NCBI GenBank assembly: GCA_964035575.1
Contig: OZ037910.1
Span: 868,001 to 932,000 of the forward strand
DNA: 64,000 nucleotides
Direction of reading: 5' to 3'
Origin: Rhynchopus sp. YZ270_cl-10
Lineage: Eukaryota; Euglenozoa; Diplonemea; Diplonemida; Diplonemidae
Within the stretch, counting starts at the first letter, position 1. Every line of letters begins with the position of its first letter. Below, in pieces: positions 1 through 9,190 of this stretch. A model generated the notes under the pieces. That model made no database searches. It was not told where the DNA came from and was given only the letters and a program-made list of their open reading frames with translations. The translations under genes and the position numbers were made by a program.

Positions 1-33
1 AGTAGAATAGTTAGTATATGAAACACTTTCGTG
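1..33 (+). repeat. Dispersed repeat A, truncated copy
   Basis: The window opens inside a repeat whose core reads AGTAGAATAGTTAGTATATG followed by AAACA. Longer copies lie at 7319-7361, 9517-9584, 15971-16037 and 39065-39126. The longest begin TTTGGGTACATTTAGTGCAC. Function unknown. Confidence 0.75.
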
Positions 34-280
34 TTATTTTCGACACAAATTTTTCTTTTTTTTTTTACGCACACTACTTTGTGAGCGGAAAGTGTCACGT
101 CGTTCACTCACCCAACCGTGCTCCGCAACACCACCAACCAACAGGTAATTTTTAGTGTGTGTGGAAGCGTCAACGCATCAAACAACTACAAGAAGGGGGG
201 TGAGGGAACGACAAGTGACACTTTTTTTGTCCAAATCCACACCACCATCCACATTCCACCCAGGATACACCCCCAGCCCG

Positions 281-1624
281 ATGATGAGAGTGCCTGGGAA
301 CGACGCCTTCTCCCGCACCTCCTCGGCATCCCCCACCCACATGATGGACGGCTCCAGCAGCACACACTACATTCCACTGAAGCGCACCATCCTCCCTCAG
401 GTCGCCTTGGTATTCCTCCTATATGCGGTGCAAGGGATCCCTGCGGGGTACACAGAAAACTATTTGCCGTTGGTTATGTACTCCTCGGGGAACGCGAATT
501 TGCGAGATGTGGGAATGGTTGGGGCACTGTCGGCTCCGTGGCTTCTTAAGTTTCTTTGGGCACCTTTTGTGGACCAGAAATCAACAAAACGGGTTTGGAT
601 TGTGGCGACTCATTGCGTCATGCTTGTAGGGTGTTTACTTTGTGCGAGCGAGACTTCGACGGCGGTTGGCGTGCTGACAGACAGTATGATAGTGTATTTG
701 CTTCTCTTTATCACTGCGACCGGTGTGGAGGACTGTGCGGTGGATGGTTACGCAATGCAGATTTTACGCGAAATTGATGAATCCGGTGAAGCCCATGAAG
801 AATGCCTCCCAATCTCCCAGAAACGTCTTCTGGCCTTTCTCAATGCAGCGCAGGTCGTTGGGTTCAAAATCGGACATTTTTACTCCGGGGCTCCAGTCTG
901 GTACGTTCAAGGTGAGTTCGGATATAAACCTACGTGGCTTTTTCTTGCAGTTCCTATCATGATTGCTTCGGTGCTGTCATTTCTGTTCATCCCAAATGCA
1001 AGGGAAAAGAAGGAGAAGGAAGTAGACAGCGTGGGGTGTGCCGAAACCTTTTCAAGCGCTTTCAAAGAGCTCCGCAACGCAGAAATGATGAAGTTGATGT
1101 TCGCCGCAATGCTCTACAAGGCTGGGGAGAAGATTATCATGCCGATGTACAAGCCCTTTCTCGTGGACAGTGGCGTGCCGGCAGATGTCATAGGGCATTG
1201 GGTGGGCACCTACGGCACCGTATCGTCCGCAGCAGGATCGGTGCTGGGTGCGGTTCTGATAGACAGAATGGAGGTAAGTCTCGCAGCACGGTACGCCATT
1301 CTGACCCGCGCCCTGATCTTTCTGATCTCCGTATCGTTTAGTCTGGGTTGGGGGTCCATCGTTTTGCAAGGATTTGGCAGTGGTCTGGTGACCCCTGTTA
1401 TGTTTGGGTACTTCATGAAAAGTGTGTCCGGGGCTGCAAACCCTGTCACAGCGTACACACTTCTGCAGACCTGCGACGACCTCTCACGGTTCATAGGCTA
1501 TACAGTCTCCGGGTACATCGTGGAAGTGGCGGGGTACTACCCCGCCTTCATTGGCTCCTGCGTTCTCCTTGCAGTACCGGTTTTCCTCTTGGGTGGGAAG
1601 AAAGAGGAGAGTATTAGGAGATAA
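281..1624 (+). CDS. AmpG/MFSD3-like MFS transporter
   Basis: Multi-pass membrane transporter of 447 residues. The motif LYAVQGIPAGYTENYLPLVM followed by SAPWLLKFLWAPFVD is typical of the AmpG/MFSD3/acetyl-CoA-transporter branch of the major facilitator superfamily. About 12 hydrophobic segments can be counted, with a charged central loop (KEKKEKEVDS) between the two halves. The frame is open upstream without an ATG, so the start is the first ATG at 281; ATG 341 (MMDGSSS) is also possible. A stretch at 912-950 has GTGAGT and TTGCAG ends and a length of 39 nt, but its translation fits a membrane-segment junction, so I read it as coding. Substrate cannot be told; acetyl-CoA, sugars and peptidoglycan fragments are all known for relatives. 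Confidence 0.85.
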   Translation: MMRVPGNDAFSRTSSASPTHMMDGSSSTHYIPLKRTILPQVALVFLLYAVQGIPAGYTENYLPLVMYSSGNANLRDVGMVGALSAPWLLKFLWAPFVDQKSTKRVWIVATHCVMLVGCLLCASETSTAVGVLTDSMIVYLLLFITATGVEDCAVDGYAMQILREIDESGEAHEECLPISQKRLLAFLNAAQVVGFKIGHFYSGAPVWYVQGEFGYKPTWLFLAVPIMIASVLSFLFIPNAREKKEKEVDSVGCAETFSSAFKELRNAEMMKLMFAAMLYKAGEKIIMPMYKPFLVDSGVPADVIGHWVGTYGTVSSAAGSVLGAVLIDRMEVSLAARYAILTRALIFLISVSFSLGWGSIVLQGFGSGLVTPVMFGYFMKSVSGAANPVTAYTLLQTCDDLSRFIGYTVSGYIVEVAGYYPAFIGSCVLLAVPVFLLGGKKEESIRR

Positions 1625-1879
1625 GCCAGAGGGTGGTGGGGTGGGGGGGAAGACGACAAAGAGTGGGTTCGTATTTGATCGTCAAAAAAAAGGGGGGGAA
1701 AGGGGCGGGGGGGAGGGGGCTTTGATTTCAGAAAAAAAGCGGACGTTTTTTGTTCTGGATCCCCCTCTTTTTTCATGTTGGCAAAAAAGCTGTGTAAGAA
1801 CTCCCTAAAAAAACACTCGGGGTTCGATAACCCGTAGAGTACTCTTGAGTCCCAGAGGGGGGGGGGTATTTTTTTTTTG

Positions 1880-2060
1880 TGTCACCTCATGAAATGAAGG
1901 AGGAAATAGAAACAACGCACTTTGAACACACTTTTGCGGTTATAGGGACGAACCGCGCTGCAGAAGCCACTCCTCACCAAACAGGTCGAGGTGTGTGCGT
2001 TTCACCACAACCTGCCATGGGTTTTATCGTGTGATGAGTGTTAAGTTTCTATTTCACTGT
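1880..2060 (+). repeat. Dispersed repeat F, copy 1
   Basis: About 180 bp, nearly identical to 34249-34430 and recognisable in decayed form at 41390-41555. It starts CACCTCATGAAATGAAGGAG and ends GTTAAGTTTCTATTTCA. The third copy lies directly in front of the uL22m gene. Confidence 0.85.
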
Positions 2061-2157
2061 CAACTTCACTTTTTTTTTAGGACATGGTTGGGTGTCCACC
2101 GGTCATTTGTACCAAAGGTACACTGTTCACGAGCGGGCTGTTTCAAGCCAACCCCTT

Positions 2158-2268
2158 TTTTTTGGCCTCAAAGAAGTTTCCTCTTCACAGCCACAGGTAG
2201 TCAGTGGGAGCGTATTGCAGTAATAAAAAAATATCACCACATAATTTATTACACACTTTACGCACAAA
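2158..2268 (+). repeat. Dispersed repeat J, copy 1
   Basis: Shared with 23114-23214. Both copies contain GTAGTCAGTGGGAGCGTATT and end in an A/T-rich stretch with TTATTACACACTTTACGC. Confidence 0.8.
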
Positions 2269-2471
2269 TTGAGAGGTATATTCATCCCTTCACCATTTCT
2301 ATTTTTTTTTGTGGCTGTGTACCCATTGTGGTGCCGGCCTCTGGAAGCAAATTTCAAAATTCTGAAGAAAAGAAAGGAGACAGGAGAAGGGCTACCTTTT
2401 AAGGTTGCTGTAGGTGAACCTATTTTCCGGATTCCGGTTTAGACGTTCCAAATCCAAGCAATATTTTTCAG

Positions 2472-2529
2472 CTAGAGGAAGCAAAAGTCGTAACAAGGTT
2501 GCTGTAGGTGAACCTGCAGCAGGATCATT
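2472..2529 (+). pseudogene. SSU rRNA 3'-terminal fragment
   Basis: The 58 bases match the universally conserved 3' end of small-subunit rRNA: AGAGGAAGCAAAAGTCGTAAC, then CAAGGTTGCTGTAGGTGAAC, then CTGCAGCAGGATCATT. The anti-Shine-Dalgarno-side helix is intact (GCTG paired with CAGC). No more of the rRNA lies upstream, so this is an orphan fragment and not a working gene. A second, 19-base piece of the same sequence sits at 2402-2420. The following 150 bases might be a piece of ITS1, but I cannot confirm that. Confidence 0.85.
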
Positions 2530-3100
2530 CCCAAAGTCGGCTCTGTGTTTACACAGACTGATAATTGTCATTAGTAAGGCAAAAGAATTTTCCCAAAGCT
2601 CCGAGCTTTTGGTGTCCCTGTTAGTAGCGCTGTCTACTGCAGGCGACAACAACTGCACTTATCGGTGGATGTCTTTGCTCTGGGATCGATGAAGAATTCT
2701 TAGACCTGACGCGCACCGTGAAGCACATTACATCTTAACAAAAAAAAAGTAGTTTTCTTTTCCCCTAAAATGACAAGGCATTTGGGGAGGTCCCCATTTA
2801 CCTTGCCAAAAAATTCTTTTAAGAAAGAGAATTTAACCTCTTCTTCAAAGCGTAAACATAACACCACCGTTCGAGTTGGATAACAAAACGAGCACAAAAA
2901 AAAAAATAGTAAAAATCCCCTCGGGAAAAAAATATGGGGACAAAAAAAACACACAACACCCATTTCTACAACCTTTCCCTCTCCACCCTCCACCTTCCAC
3001 TTCCTCCTCCTCCTCCAAACACAATCAGTGAAGGGAGAAAAAAAAAAAAAAACACGCCATTTTCTTGGTGTTTCTAGACATTCCTTAGAAACGATACACA
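2530..3100. other. Intergenic, upstream of 3101 gene
   Basis: No gene seen. Low-complexity A and C/T tracts increase toward the start codon. The last AG dinucleotides, TTCTAG and CCTTAG near 3077-3088, lie 13-24 nt before ATG 3101 and could serve as splice acceptors. Confidence 0.5.
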
Positions 3101-4603
3101 ATGTCGAGCAGTACAAATCCACCACTGCCAACCGAGAGCCCGCCTTCACAAGATGGTAGTGTACCCCAGCTGCAGCTGCCCTCCGCGCAGTCGCAACAGC
3201 AACAACCGGCAGAGATTGACGATTCTCTTGAGGCCCGCGCGGCACAGTTGAAATTCGATCCCAGAACGAACCTCGAATTTATTGATGTACCTGAAGAATA
3301 TGCAGCAGACTTTGAAGAGGTGAACGGGTCTTTGATGCATTATTTTGCAAAAATTCTTGTGGTTTCCCTTCGTTCGAAAACAGGCAAAGAACGTACCAAT
3401 GAACGCTTTATGCTCATCACAGATTGCTGTGTTTACCTTCTCGAGACCGGTGGCATTGTGACCCGCTGCCACCACATCAAAACCCTACGTGAACTGCTTA
3501 CCTCACGTGATAACGATTTAGGCCTGCGTTTTCCCGATGGACCTGACCGCTATGATCTTATGATAATCTTCAACACTTCTACAGAGCGAGACAGAGTTAT
3601 TGTGGTTCTGAAGAAGATTTTTCAGTTTTTCACAGACCGTCCTCTGCCGTATAAAAACGTGGACGTGATGCGTGACCATGTACAACTCCGTAAACCAGAT
3701 GGGTGGCTTCTCAAGATTGAACCTCTTATCCCAAAGAAACTGTTTTTGCAGGAGATGGACGCACAGAAGGAAGGGTACAGCGCGGATCAAAACGAGATTA
3801 CAGAGGAGTTTGAGAGGGTGAAGGCGAATCTGGAGCAGGATTTTGAGAGGCAAATCCAGCGGAGAAACGAGGAGTTTGCACAGTTCAAACGGGAGTACCA
3901 ATCCCTACAGGATGCCCACAACAACCTTGTTCTCCAATACGACTCCATGGCTCAGGACGTCGAAACCTACGTCCGCATGCTCGACGAAAAGGACACAGAA
4001 ATACAACGTTACCGCAGCGGCGACCACCCGGTTCTCGTACACATGGAGCACGAAGTCGAAAAACTCCGCCTCCGCCAAGAGCTTGACGACCAACGCACCC
4101 GCGGCGATAACAGCAAAGCAATGGGAGAACGTGACCAGGAGATCCAGCACTTAAAAGAAACCCTCCGATACAGAGAGGAGGAGCTGGAGCGTGCGCAGAT
4201 GGATGTGAAGCGGAGGGAAGAGGAACTGAGCGCGGCTGATGCAGCAGTGTCGGAGCGAGACCGTATCTTGGTAGCCAAAGAGAGGGAGTGTAGTGAGAAG
4301 GATGCAAAACTGCAGGACAAAGAGCAAGAGCTGCGCTACACAAAGTCTTTAATGAAGGAGACCTTCAAGCGGCAGGTAGAAGAGATTGACACCATCAAAT
4401 CGCAGTTTCAGAGCTACGATACACAGATGATCGCCTTCATCGGCAGACTACACGGTCCAGGTGCTGCAGGTCCTCCACCAGAGTTCAGTGAACTCCGTAG
4501 TAGAAGCCCCAACGGTAGATCCAGCCCATTAGCACCAAAACCCATGACAATGATGACCAGCATACAGAGTACCAACCCTTATGGAAGCGGTATTTTTCAG
4601 TAG
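3101..4603 (+). CDS. PH-like domain coiled-coil protein
   Basis: A single-exon protein of 500 residues. Residues 1-45 are a Ser/Pro/Gln-rich tail. Residues about 80-175 form an alternating strand pattern ending in a helix (ERFMLITDCCVYLLE to RVIVVLKKIFQFF) that resembles a PH/TH1-like lipid- or protein-binding fold. Residues about 215-430 are heptad-rich coiled coil (EEFERVKANLEQDFERQIQR onward). The last 60 residues are Pro/Ser-rich. This order is seen in protist cytoskeletal and flagellar proteins. I do not recognise the family, and a structural role is inference. Confidence 0.8.
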   Translation: MSSSTNPPLPTESPPSQDGSVPQLQLPSAQSQQQQPAEIDDSLEARAAQLKFDPRTNLEFIDVPEEYAADFEEVNGSLMHYFAKILVVSLRSKTGKERTNERFMLITDCCVYLLETGGIVTRCHHIKTLRELLTSRDNDLGLRFPDGPDRYDLMIIFNTSTERDRVIVVLKKIFQFFTDRPLPYKNVDVMRDHVQLRKPDGWLLKIEPLIPKKLFLQEMDAQKEGYSADQNEITEEFERVKANLEQDFERQIQRRNEEFAQFKREYQSLQDAHNNLVLQYDSMAQDVETYVRMLDEKDTEIQRYRSGDHPVLVHMEHEVEKLRLRQELDDQRTRGDNSKAMGERDQEIQHLKETLRYREEELERAQMDVKRREEELSAADAAVSERDRILVAKERECSEKDAKLQDKEQELRYTKSLMKETFKRQVEEIDTIKSQFQSYDTQMIAFIGRLHGPGAAGPPPEFSELRSRSPNGRSSPLAPKPMTMMTSIQSTNPYGSGIFQ

Positions 4604-5023
4604 AGAAAAAAAAAAAAAAAGACAGACAGTGGAGATTTGCACAAAAAAACTGTGGCAACACAAACCGAGGCAACTACACTACCTACAATTTGTCAAAAAA
4701 ATATTTAAAGAACGGCAAAAAAAAATCGCCCTCCCCTTCATAGATAGAAAACCGTGTTATATAGCAAAAAAAAAAATCTTCTTTTTTCCTTTTTCAACCT
4801 ACCTTCTACACCTCCCCCTTCTCCCCTTACATTTTCCCTCCAGAAAAAAATACACAACAAAAAATGCAACGATAGTTTTGCAAAACCCGAAATATATTTC
4901 AAAAAAAAAACCTCTACTCTCTTCTCTCCCTTCCTCTCCCCCCACTACCCTTTTAGGTAACTAAGCTTTTTTTTTTGGCTTAGGAATCACCCTTATTTCT
5001 CTCTCTCTCATTTTTTTTTCCCG
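4604..5023. other. Intergenic with repeat H
   Basis: No gene seen. Repeat H lies at 4622-4700 (GTGGAGATTTGCAC, then CCGAGGCAACTACACTA); other copies are at 45599-45655, inside an intron, and 56489-56545, upstream of MCM8. The rest is A tracts and pyrimidine tracts ending in TTGGCTTAG about 40 nt before the next ATG. Confidence 0.7.
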
Positions 5024-6391
5024 ATGTCTATATATTCCACCACCCAATCGTTGTACGGGACAGGCACGGCTGGATATGGCGGGATGCGAAGCTCAGGAGT
5101 GCGGTTGCAGCAGACAACAAGACCGGCTTCGCCTAGGCTCCCTTATAGGGAAGGACTGTCAACACCGGCACCGTTAGCTTCTCCATTGTCGCGCACCTCT
5201 CTAACGAACCCAACTCACAGTATTGGGTCGATGTCGTCCCGTATGCATTCTGCGCACACAGCGGTGCCTGCTAATGAGGCGTCATCTTCTTCTTCTTCGC
5301 CACCGTCAGGTCTGTCAAACCTAGGAAATACCTGTTTTATGAATGCAGTGTTGCAGTGTTTGTTGCGTACTGAAGCGTTGGTGGCGGCGGTGAAGCGGCC
5401 AGGGGGGAGAAGGAGGATGGAGCTGACCACCGCACTGCAGACCTTAATAGAGGATATTGCGAGGAGCAAAGGCGCGTATGGTTCGTATCTGTCGTCAGGG
5501 TCGGTTGCGCCGTCTGCGGTGAAGCAGGCGGTAGGGAAGTTCCGTCCTGCCTTCGTTGGCTATGGGCAGCAAGACTCACAAGAATTCTTGCGCTTTCTCC
5601 TCGAAGGTGTTCACGAAGAAATCAAACGCAACGAAGGCAAACCCGCATACGAAGAAATGAAGGACATCGACGGGGAGCATGTCGTACACACCTCAGAGCG
5701 GTGGTGGAAATACCACAAAAAGCGGGATGACAGTGCCATCTACGATATTTTCGGAGGACAGCTGAAATCTTCCGTTACTTGCACCTCCTGCGGAACTACC
5801 AACCTCGCATTTGACCCCTTCTTGGACCTATCGATTCCGGTTCCGGCAACACAGCAGAGACGTTTTTCAGTAGAAAACGCGTTGAGCCGGTTTACCGAAC
5901 GTGAACACCTCGACGGGGCCGACAAATTTCATTGCAGAAAATGCAAGAAGGCGCAGCCCAGTGTTAAGGACCTGAAGATCATGCGGCTGCCGAACATTTT
6001 GGTCATTCATCTGAAACGCTTTGAACGGGGCTTTTCCAAGGTAGGGGACGAGGTCGAGCTTTCGAAGGAGATTGATATGGCACGCTACGTCGACCGCCAT
6101 GCCGAGAGCCTCAGCGAAAACCGCGGCACGACATACAAGCTTTATGGCATGGTCAACCACAGCGGCAGTCTGTGGGGTGGACACTACACTGCGATTGCTC
6201 GGGAGGTCAACTCCACCCGCTGGTACACATTTGACGACTCGAGGGTTTCACCTACTGATGTTCCTGCCGTATCGGGACAACCGTACCTGCTATTCTATGT
6301 GCGATCCAACCAAGCGGTGTCCTCAAAACCGCCTTTAAGAGAAGAACTGTACGGGCGCAGGTCTTATGTGACCTCGGAAAGTCGTATGTGA
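5024..6391 (+). CDS. Ubiquitin-specific protease (USP)
   Basis: Cysteine protease that removes ubiquitin from proteins; 455 residues. A Ser/Pro-rich N-terminus of about 95 residues precedes the catalytic domain. The Cys box is GLSNLGNTCFMNAVLQCL with catalytic Cys104. The His box is NHSGSLWGGHYTA with His387, followed by WYTFDDSRV (Asp404/405). Two CxxC pairs (CTSC and CRKC) form the usual zinc ribbon. The domain is compact, like USP2/USP8/USP21. The stop at 6389-6391 lies inside a possible 30-nt intron (6384-6413) that begins GTATGT; removing it keeps the frame and adds a membrane anchor (see next entries). Confidence 0.95.
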   Translation: MSIYSTTQSLYGTGTAGYGGMRSSGVRLQQTTRPASPRLPYREGLSTPAPLASPLSRTSLTNPTHSIGSMSSRMHSAHTAVPANEASSSSSSPPSGLSNLGNTCFMNAVLQCLLRTEALVAAVKRPGGRRRMELTTALQTLIEDIARSKGAYGSYLSSGSVAPSAVKQAVGKFRPAFVGYGQQDSQEFLRFLLEGVHEEIKRNEGKPAYEEMKDIDGEHVVHTSERWWKYHKKRDDSAIYDIFGGQLKSSVTCTSCGTTNLAFDPFLDLSIPVPATQQRRFSVENALSRFTEREHLDGADKFHCRKCKKAQPSVKDLKIMRLPNILVIHLKRFERGFSKVGDEVELSKEIDMARYVDRHAESLSENRGTTYKLYGMVNHSGSLWGGHYTAIAREVNSTRWYTFDDSRVSPTDVPAVSGQPYLLFYVRSNQAVSSKPPLREELYGRRSYVTSESRM

Positions 6392-6413
6392 CGGTGTGCG
6401 GAGAGCTGCCCAG
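6384..6413 (+). other. Candidate 30-nt intron holding USP stop
   Basis: The sequence starts GTATGT, the commonest 5' splice site in this window, and ends GCCCAG. Its length is a multiple of three and it contains the USP stop codon. It is shorter than the best-supported introns here (43 nt or more), so splicing is uncertain. Confidence 0.45.
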
Positions 6414-6649
6414 AGGGTCAATACACAGACAGCACCGTGCCGGACGTACTTGCGGACTGTTATGCCGAGCGTGAAAGGCGTAGTGGCAGTGGTGGTGGAG
6501 GTGGTGCTAGTAGCGGTGTTGTCCCCCCTCGGTGGCTCTCCCTCAAAGAAGGAACCGCGCGGCTCGCAACCGTCGCGTCTGTGCTAATCGCGCTTCTCCT
6601 CATAATCTATTACTTGAGGGGAAGAGGGGCGATTAGTGCAACAGATTGA
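6414..6649 (+). CDS. Possible tail-anchor exon of the USP
   Basis: In the same frame as the USP, this stretch is open for about 78 codons beyond the candidate intron. It encodes an acidic linker, a Gly/Ser-rich hinge (SGSGGGGGASSG), then a hydrophobic helix (LATVASVLIALLLIIYYL) followed by RGRG and a short tail. That is the layout of a tail-anchored protein, comparable in idea to the C-terminal anchor of USP19. If the intron is kept, the enzyme is soluble. Confidence 0.45.
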
Positions 6650-6708
6650 AGAGGCCCTTTTTTGCAACAAAATATTTTTTTAAAATTTGGTTGTGACATA
6701 GATACAGA

Positions 6709-7145
6709 ATGCGCATCATGCGCAAATTGTGTAAAAAACACAAATTGTCATGCGCATATTTTTTTGTGTTTTTTCTAAGAGAAAAACACAAAATTTTGCG
6801 CATTAAAAAAAAACAGCAAAAAATATGCGCATTTAGAAAAACACACAAAATTTTGCGCGTCATGCGCATTATGCGCATTCTGATGCGCATATTTTTTTGT
6901 GTGTTTTTCTAAAATGCGCATGTTTTTTTGTGTTTTTTTGTGTTTTTTTGGATGCGCATCACACATATGTGTTATGCGCATACCAAAAAAACACAAAAAG
7001 ACATGCGCATGAAGAAAAACACAAAAAAATATGCGCATCCACTTTTGTTTTTTTGTATGCGCATGACATAAAAAAAACACACAAAAAACATGCGCATAAC
7101 ACAATTATGCGCATTATGCGCATCATGCGCATGATGCGCATTCTC
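6709..7145. repeat. ATGCGCAT palindrome array
   Basis: In about 430 bp the 8-base palindrome ATGCGCAT occurs at least 15 times exactly, plus variants such as TTGCGCAT. Copies are separated by A/T-rich spacers built from TTTTTTGTG and its complement CACAAAAAA, so adjacent units form nested inverted repeats. The last four are nearly tandem (7106-7142). No coding sense. Confidence 0.9.
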
Positions 7146-8570
7146 TAGCTATGTTGTGATGAGTAGGATTTTGGGTTTTTTTTTTTTCGCTATAAAAACT
7201 TAGGATTTATTGACACAGCGGAAAAAAAAGGGGGGGGTTTGAAGGGGGGAGTATTTACTGGCTTCCTTATTTGTGGTAAAATTTCTGTAGGGATTCTTTT
7301 TTATGTTTTCTTTCTTCATTATACCATCTATTCAGTAGAATAGTAAGTATATGAAACAATGTTTTCTTTCTGTTGTATATAGTTGTTCCGTCCCCCCCCA
7401 TCCCATGAGAGATGCGCAGTTCCAAAATAAAGCCAAACCATAAAAATGCTGCGGCAAAAAAAAAAAAAAAAAAAAAGAATCTCCTAGTTTTAGCACCTAT
7501 GATGGGGCTGGCTTGCTTTTCTACATTGTAGCCTTCCCTATGTAGCGATGCTGGGAAAGGACCCCCAACCCAAACCTGTTCAGCTCAGGAAGTCATGATC
7601 CTGAGCTTCTAGTGGTCCCCGTTTGGTCCCCGTTGACTGAGGAGTGGAAGCGGGGAGGAAGACGTATCAGCGGTTTCCACGAAATGAGAATAGGAGGGCG
7701 GGTCATGTGTATTGCCCGTTCGCGGGGGTGTTGTCAAAGTTTTCAAAAAAAAACAAAAATTAAAAACAAAAGCCGGAGAGAACCAACCTTTGTGTGGTTA
7801 CCACTTTTTTTCATTCACCCCATTGTGGTATTTTGGCTTTTATCTATCTTGGGGTTTTTTCATTTCATCCCATCTTGTATTATTATTTGGTACCCGCAGC
7901 GCGCCGGTTTTCGCTGCAATTTCCAGAATTTGTGAAAAGGGGGTTTGAGTTGTTGTTACAAAAAAAAAAAATTATCTTCCACCTGATTTTTACCCTGCGT
8001 ATAGGCGAGTAAGGCTGGGAAAAATGGGTGGGGTTTGGCCTATACGGGCCTTTACGCACTTATGCGCGGGGTAAAAATCAGGTGGATCTTATTTAAAAAA
8101 ACAAAATTCGGCTTTACGTTGAAGCACACATCGTTCGTCTTACCTGTCTTCAAAATAGTCATTTTTCTTTTAGGTGACATTAGCACACAGAAGCTTAGAG
8201 TCATCTTACAGTTGTTTTTGTTTTTTTTTGATTTTTTTTTGACCAGCCGCCAAGTTTTCTTAGGTACACTGTCATCGAGGGGGCTGTGTTTTAGTCATCT
8301 TTCTTTTGATTTTTGTTCATTACGTTTGCCTACTAACTGCTAGGTGGGTTTCGTGTTGTGGGTTGCACTTTACCTTTGGCACAATCACTCTTTTTGGCAA
8401 GAGAGAGTGCCATTCTGTAAACCAAAAAACGCTCCGCGATCTGATTTTTTTCCAGATGTGTTCTGATTAGGAACGCGAAGCTTTTTTTTTTACCCCAAAA
8501 AGCGTTGTAAAAACGAGCGAGCCCAATCTTTCAAGATTTTCCTTCAAAATAAAAAAGGGGTGCTTTTTTT
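7146..8570. other. Intergenic with repeat A, MITE, E
   Basis: No credible gene. Contents: repeat A at 7319-7361, a poly-A run near 7457, a small inverted-repeat element at 7979-8085, hairpin module E at 8174-8206, and a piece of B near 8265-8290. Reading frames here consist of low-complexity residues. Confidence 0.6.
7979..8085. mobile_element. CCACCTG-family MITE, 107 bp
   Basis: Terminal inverted repeats CCACCTGATTTTTACCC at 7979-7995 and its complement at 8069-8085. The element is flanked by an exact 5-bp duplication, ATCTT, at 7974-7978 and 8086-8090. The right half resembles 48218-48348, so it belongs to the same family as the larger element at 47003-48348. Non-autonomous DNA transposon. 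Confidence 0.85.
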
Positions 8571-8572
8571 TT

Positions 8573-8935
8573 GTGCTTTCATCCAGATGGCTGGTGTACG
8601 TAGGTCAGTCGGAGGTGCCTGCATTAACTATCCCCCCCTTTTTTTTTACGTGACTTCCGATCATCTTACCTTTTTTACCCCCTCTCCGCAGTTCGATCGT
8701 GTGCATGTCAATGAAGTGCTCTCTGGGGGGTTCGATAACCCTCGCGGAGAACCAGTGCCCTGTGTACGCCGATGAACGGTGAGGCGTTTTGCACTTTTCA
8801 ACTTCTCTTTTTTTTTTTACGTGGCTTCGGGTCATCTTAGTAGACTTACCTTATTTCCCCCCCGCAGTTCGATAACCCACGGAGGATCCGATGACACCCT
8901 GTGTCCACAGGGTGTGGATACTTCCCATTTTTACG
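8573..8935 (+). repeat. Composite dispersed repeat C-D-D
   Basis: Module C at 8573-8628 (ATGGCTGG, GGTCAGTCGGAGGTG) is followed by full module D at 8703-8806 (GTGCTCTCTGG, GGTTCGATAACCC, GATGAACGGTGAGGCG) and a second, divergent D at 8868-8935. Each D is preceded by TTTTTTACGTG and a pyrimidine tract ending CCGCAG. Other C copies: 36216, 40421, 55087. Other D copies: 1815, 18722, 23943, 36294, 49430. Confidence 0.8.
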
Positions 8936-8989
8936 GCTGCCTTTCTTGTAAAGCAAAGACCTCCCCTCCCCATTCACCCCCCTTCCCCT

Positions 8990-9114
8990 CCTAGGTTGTG
9001 TTATACGTGCTCGGCCCCGACCGAATACCGTATTATACGGCGCTGCTTGGGGACTGAATACCGTACAATTCGTACTAATTAATTCTACGAATTATTCGAA
9101 TTTTACAACCTAGG
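8990..9114. mobile_element. CCTAGGTTGT inverted-repeat element
   Basis: A 125-bp element bounded by CCTAGGTTGT and ACAACCTAGG. The interior has nested short palindromes around GAATACCGTA. TTCCCC occurs on both sides, offset by one base, so a target duplication is possible but not certain. Confidence 0.55.
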
Positions 9115-9190
9115 GTTCCCCCAGTGTTGGTTTAGTACAGCGCCCCCAAAAGTTTAGTACAGGTTTAATACAAGTTTAGTACAAGTTTAG

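Larger units (their letters stand above)
1625..2470. other. Intergenic repeats D, F, B, J
   Basis: No gene recognised. Contents in order: G- and A-rich homopolymers; a D-module fragment at 1815-1861 (GGTTCGATAACCCG); a full copy of repeat F at 1880-2060; repeat B at 2090-2150; repeat J at 2158-2268; and a 19-base partial copy of the rRNA tail at 2402-2420. Confidence 0.7.

Noticed and set aside
912-950. Intron in the transporter gene (GTGAGT...TTGCAG, 39 nt)
   Set aside because: In-frame translation fits a loop and membrane-segment start as in related transporters, so it is read as exon; splicing cannot be excluded.
8740-8755. GGTTCGATAACCC as a tRNA T-arm / Pol III B box
   Set aside because: It resembles a B box, but no cloverleaf or A box could be drawn in any D copy; kept only as a repeat motif.
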